The position numbers and the translations under genes were made by a program. A stretch of 64,000 bases of DNA. It comes from Lumnitzera littorea (Eukaryota; Streptophyta; Magnoliopsida; Myrtales; Combretaceae). The stretch is taken from positions 4,124,751 to 4,188,750 of the forward strand of contig JAMXBB010000008.1 of NCBI GenBank assembly GCA_024138015.1. The letters are read 5' to 3'. Under the pieces are notes generated by a model. That model was not told the DNA's origin. It saw only the letters and a list, made by a program, of their open reading frames with translations, and searched no databases. Positions within the stretch are counted from its first letter, which is position 1; each line of letters begins with the position of its first letter. Shown piece after piece: positions 59,213 through 64,000 of this stretch.

Positions 59213-60295
59213 TACTACAAGAAATTCAAAATTTGGCAACAAAATATTGTAGCAAAAAATCTTTTCTATGATGATTTTGTGTTTTTAATGTGATAAATTA
59301 ATCACTACAAAAAGTATATACATCATTATTTTTTTCCCCTATTGCAACGATATTTTGTTACCTTTTTTTTTTCATTATCAATATATTTAACAATTTATGA
59401 TATTTCATTTGTCATATATAATAATTTGTTGTTGATACCATATTGCCATGAACAACGTTTTTCTTAAATTTTATATTAAGTAACAAAATATACAGAACTT
59501 TATTTATGTACTTATATGTCATGTCATTACAATAATGAAAAAAAAAAAAAAATACATACCTTTTCATAGTGCCTAACTTAATGCATTAGGATAAAATAAA
59601 TCGTTGCAAAAAAATATTTTTCTGCAATATTTTGTTGCAAATCTTTTAGTGTTTTTGTAATCAACTGCAATGTAATTATGAACATACGTTAGATTATTCA
59701 AATTATAGTGAGATTAATTTTCTATATCTAATTCATTGATTTTAAGACTTTTAAATTATTTTGCATTTCAGTAATAATGTTTAGTTCATTTTAATACTTG
59801 ATAATTTCTTCCAAAATATCAAATCATAGATTTAATATTAATTGAAATTTACTATTATAATCTTAATAAAATGATTGTATGCTTGTAGCCTTTGTTATCA
59901 TTATATACTTAACACATTATACTTATAACATATCTATGTAAAATATAATGTCATGTAAATCATCTATCAACAATGAAATTCGTATGACTTATTTATAAAA
60001 AATATAGTATTATGAAAATTATTAATGTACAATGAAATTCATGATATACCTAATTATACAAAAAAAATGTCCTTTTGGAAAATCATTTAATTATATTAAT
60101 TGATAACCAATTATTTCATTAATTAAAGAATTTTAAGTATATGTAACAATGGTAATCATTACTATACTGAAGTCGATGTACTGTCTTAATGTGTACAATA
60201 ACAATACTTTCCTTAGAAAACCAAATACATAACACTTGTCACAAAAATATATTTTGCCACAATTATCTATTATTATAACTTAAATTTCTTTCAGT
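59213..60295. mobile_element. Non-autonomous CACTA-like element
   Basis: The left end TACTACAAGAAATT resembles the classic CACTACAAGAAA end of plant CACTA transposons with its first base changed. The right end read inward is CACTGAAAGAAATT. Subterminal motifs such as GCAACAAAATATTGTAGCAA, TTGCAACGATATTTTG and CAATATTTTGTTGCAAAT recur in both orientations near the left and in the middle. There is no transposase. Target-site triplets do not match cleanly (TAA and AAA). Confidence 0.5.
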
Positions 60296-62231
60296 GAAAC
60301 TATACTAAATTGTGAATTCCCTTATTACATGTAAATAAAAGTAATATGGTACTAAATCAAATAAATGTTATAATATGTTAAATGCTATTAATTTATTAGA
60401 AGACCCACTAACTTGCTTAAATAAAAGGATGGATAGAAACCTAAAACCTCAAAATCTTAAGAATATGAAATTAAGTCCAATTACTAACCCAACATCTCCA
60501 ATCGACTCTTAGATATCAACTAAATTAATAAAATTAGGCTATGAAACGAATAACAAAGTGAACCTAATTAGTAAAGAAGGAAGTTAAAGATAATTACTAA
60601 TGAAGCAATGTTTATTCTAATATCGCATTATCCAAAACTAGTTATTCAGTGCATTTTCTTATCTTCTCATTATTATTTTTATACAACATTTCTTTTTTTT
60701 TTTTAATTTTTTTTTTAGAAAACTATCTCTATTCATTATACTGGCTATTTGCATTTATAAATCGAGATAAGAGGGACATGATAGAAACTTGCTCATTGCA
60801 AACGTGATAGAGAATATGTTTATGTTTACAAATGAGACAAAAAAGAAAATGTCTTTTATTATAATGATAACCTTTCTTTTTTTTCAACTCAATTATATAT
60901 AAAACTTAAGGGAGGGGGAATTTAAACATAATCCATCTTATTAAAAAATAATGTTTATACCATTAAATTATAATATTCTTAACAATAATGATCTTCAAAC
61001 CAAAAAAATAAAATAAAATTTCTTACCTCTCTCCAATATTATCCTTATTTTTTTTATTTGGATAAAAAAAGGTAGAATATGTAAAATTTTATTTTGTTCT
61101 ATTGTAATAGTCATTTTTATTTCTTAAAATAAAGATAACATTATGGTTGTAATTTGAATCACCTAAGCTGAATAGAAACTTTCATTTTTAGCAAGTATTT
61201 TAAATTAAAAAATATAAATAAATTATTGTACATTTTAGTATAGTGTTTACTCTGATAGTTGATAATTTCTTAGAAAGCACCATTCAAATGTTTAAATAAA
61301 TTTAGATTTAATGTGATGTTGATTGTACAACTTAGTATTGTAATTGTTGTCAATTTTATAACTACAACTTCCTTGTACTAGTAATTGAAAATCTCCACCC
61401 ATTCTTCAATAATGAAAGGGGAAATTTTTATGGAATGAGCTTTATTCTATCAAATTATACCATAAGGTTATTACTAACAGTAGAGACTGTAGGGTCCAAC
61501 CTGCATTGTTAAAAATAGGCTATGGGGGCTGAATACCTTATCATATAATTACACGTTCTCTAATTCAAAAAATAAGAAATTGTCCTAACGTTTTTTAAAA
61601 TCATTTTAAAATTTGTATTTATTAAAACTATGATTATAGAGTTGAGATCTCACAAACCTTACATTCACTTTGTCATAATATATCAGCATTATTGTACATC
61701 CTAGTTTTGGTTAGTGTTTTTGGGTAGAGGACTCGAAAATTCAAGTCTAGTAAACCAAAAAACAACCAATTTCATTAACCATAAGTTACATTATGAGATT
61801 TTATTACTTGATTTTTTGAATAAGTAGACCGATAAAGATATATATATATATATATATTTATATACATTAGCTAAGCAATTGAATATATACATTAGGTTAT
61901 AGATAAATTTATCTTTAAGAACTTGTTCAGGTGCTAACAACAACAACTAACCAATCAAAAACTAGAAAAAACAAAAAAAAAAAAGAAGAAATTATTCTTA
62001 TGAGAAACTTATCCTCACCAAGAAATGCAATTTACCACTTAGTAAACACAAATTAGCATAAGAAATGCTACAAGAAATGAGCAATAAAGGTGCCTTAATA
62101 AAACTTACTAATTATAGAATCTTGAATATAAATACATGATACAATGTATCTCTCTAAAAGTAGAAGTTGATGAATATAAAAGCTTCCAAAAACTAATATT
62201 TATAGATTTTGAAATCAAGAGAAAGCAAACA
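60296..62231. other. AT-rich intergenic DNA
   Basis: No gene is visible. There are poly-T and poly-A runs, and a TA microsatellite near 61836-61857. Confidence 0.55.
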
Positions 62232-62410
62232 TGTGAGACCCTATGGTTAAGTGTCCATATGGATTGTGGGAGGTTATGATATTAATTTGTAAGGCTATGG
62301 TTGTGAATATCTTGTCAACATAAACTTGAAACATTTGGACTAAGTGATTAAAATGGATCCATTAATGTTTATTGGCTTGCCTATTTACTTCTTTTGGCCT
62401 GAACATTACA
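62232..62410 (+). mobile_element. Solo LTR of the same TRIM family, opposite orientation
   Basis: TGTGAGACCCTATGGTTAAG to CTGAACATTACA (179 bases) aligns over its length with the reverse complement of the TRIM LTRs at 55606-55775 and 55957-56137. Shared blocks are GGTTAAGTGTC, ATGGTTGTGAATA, and TTAAAATGGAT.CATTA in a region that reads AGT..TTGAAATGAGCCTATTA in the other copy. No internal region or partner LTR adjoins it, so it is a solo LTR. No matching site duplication was seen. Confidence 0.75.
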
Positions 62411-62433
62411 GAATATATTTGATGCTTCCAAAT

Positions 62434-62772
62434 AGAGAGCAACTTGTTGTCTGCACATATGTAAAGCATCTTGATTCTTAAATGGCAATAGCATGACATA
62501 CATTAAGCATAATGAATAACTAACTTCCTTATAAGTATCCGAGTAATCATAAGAGAGAGAAACTTGTTGTCCGCACATATTTAGAGCATCTTGATTGACA
62601 TACATTAAGCATAATGAATGACTAACTTCATTACAAGTATCCAAGTAATCATAAGAGAGAGCAATTTTGTCCACACATACTTAGAGCATCTTTATTCTTA
62701 AATGGCAATAACATGACATACATTAAGCATAATGAATGACTAACTTTCTTATAAGTATCTGAGTAATCATAA
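62434..62772 (-). repeat. Three-copy tandem repeat of about 100-119 bases with an open minus-strand frame
   Basis: Copies 62434-62552, 62553-62653 and 62654-62772 share TTGTCC.CACATA, GAGCATCTTGATT, GACATACATTAAGCATAATGA and AAGTATCC.AGTAATCATAAG. Copy 2 lacks a segment of about 18 bases including AAATGGCAATA. The minus strand is open across copies 1-2 and part of 3 (62381-62674, 97 codons), reading units like SLSYDYSDTYKEVSYSLCLM and QDALHMCRQQV. The deletion is a multiple of three, so the frame is preserved. I do not recognise the protein. The frame runs at its 3' end into the solo LTR. Confidence 0.75.
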
Positions 62773-64000
62773 GATAAGAGACTAATGAAGACAAACATAT
62801 ATGTAATATATGTTATTTACATGTAGGGATTAGTCGTGGCAAGCGCCGTATATCATACAAAGGATTGTAAATTGATTTCCTTTTCAATTGATAGCCTTTT
62901 ATGTAATATATAAGACTATTATTACAACTAACAACTTAGAGTTATGCAAGTGTAAGTAATATCACAACATAATTATAATAACATAAATGTCAAACTTATA
63001 ATTATCATATACATATGAAACATATATAATACAAATACTAATTCTCTTAATAGCCTATAAATATATAGAATCATTTAATAAACTTTTAAGTCTAACTATA
63101 ATAATATTATGTCACTCTTGACTCTAACCTCACACTTACTCCAACTAATAGAGTATTGACTAACCTCGGGCATCCTATGACCCGGACTGACGAACAAGTC
63201 TCCCTACATAAGTAAGCTATGGGGGTGTAAGCTAACTAACTTAGTAAGATCTTCCCTCAACTATACAATAAATAAGTTAGACAACAATTAATTTCAAATA
63301 AATGAATGTATGAACAATCAATATGCCATACAAATATATATAGGTGACTAGGTACTGCATATAACTCAGATTTAATGCTAAAACTTATATAACAACGAAA
63401 CTCTATGTTTTGTATTTAAAAACACAATGATATATCTATTTTCAGTTTTAGTTAAAACTCAATTCTAAATAAGGTTGTAAGTAAATTCTTGTAGTCTTAA
63501 CCCACCCCTAAACAGAGACCTTTAAACTCGACCCTTAACCAAGCAGTTGATGCCCTTAATGCCTAGTGTTCCCATGGGCTAGGGTAAGGTCATATAGTAC
63601 GTATGCATTATACTAAAACATTATAATCGGAATTAATCAACCCCGTATGACTTCTTGTTACCTCCGTATAATATGATGGTCGGAATTAGTTATATAATGC
63701 ATGATTGTATATGTGTTGATTTAGTTATTTCAAGTCTGATAATCTTATATCCATTTATTGTATGATCAAACAAAGTCGTAGACAAGACAATTCACATCGA
63801 GTATACTATGTAGTAAATAGTACATTATCATATTTTAAAGTAATTTCACAATTAGCAAACAGTATTATACACATACATAACTCAGCCCCACACAATATTC
63901 AATTATTAATAATAATTAATATTCGCTATGTATATATACAATGCATTTATAGAATTATTAGGAATACTCATTTAGCCATAATTGATATTAGGGATCATAG
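62773..64000. other. AT-rich DNA with LTR-like G/C islands
   Basis: No gene is visible. Two less AT-rich islands (63120-63240 and 63500-63680, with CCCATGGGCTAGGGTAAGG and CCTCGGGCATCCTATGACC) look like parts of a gypsy-type LTR, but I found no second copy in the window. Confidence 0.4.

Overview
The window looks like nuclear DNA of a flowering plant, most likely a eudicot. It is AT-rich, its genes have GT-AG introns, and a plant-type class 3 lipase family is present. Most of the rest is decayed LTR retrotransposons, MITE-like fold-back elements, TA and GA microsatellites and old segmental duplications. The species cannot be named from this sequence, and I saw no tRNA, rRNA, CRISPR or bacterial-type feature.

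Layout. At 1-7.3 kb are two minus-strand paralogues of a class 3 lipase-like alpha/beta hydrolase (At4g10955 type). The left one shows only its first coding exon and leader and runs off the window. The right one (6044-7211) is complete, with one intron, 347 codons and a GHSLG nucleophile elbow. Both carry a short upstream ORF. From 8.2 to 22.5 kb the DNA is built from repeated blocks: a unit of about 5 kb occurs twice in tandem plus a partial third copy, and a 1-1.3 kb sub-unit occurs three times. From 27 to 29.6 kb is a decayed retroelement with small plus-strand ORFs, followed by a fold-back MITE. At 31.6-40 kb is a decayed Ty1/copia element split inside its reverse transcriptase by a Ty3/gypsy element with its own LTRs (32799-39130). 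At 45.9-54 kb are two direct non-coding copies of a 3.6 kb block. The 55-64 kb end holds a TRIM retrotransposon inside a pseudogene, a fold-back MITE, a CACTA-like element, a solo TRIM LTR and a coding-frame tandem repeat.

The most unusual content is a small-protein gene family I do not recognise, with six copies in the window. Three have open frames: 185 aa at 9980-10537, 167 aa at 24179-24682 and 158 aa at 41560-42036. Three are broken: 29972-30124 on the plus strand, 40467-40690, and 55195-56175, which carries the TRIM. The shared core has an EEAEAIV...W start, an MKRSIS motif, an AHVD.FD..L.GW motif and a DAI..M..NI helix, followed by a variable tail built on a DAK.K.IS module. Their flanks are duplicated with them, so this looks like a lineage-specific family spread by segmental duplication and decaying at different rates. 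The 10 kb copy has a frameshifted C-terminus and the 24 kb copy has moved its start codon. No function can be assigned from sequence alone.
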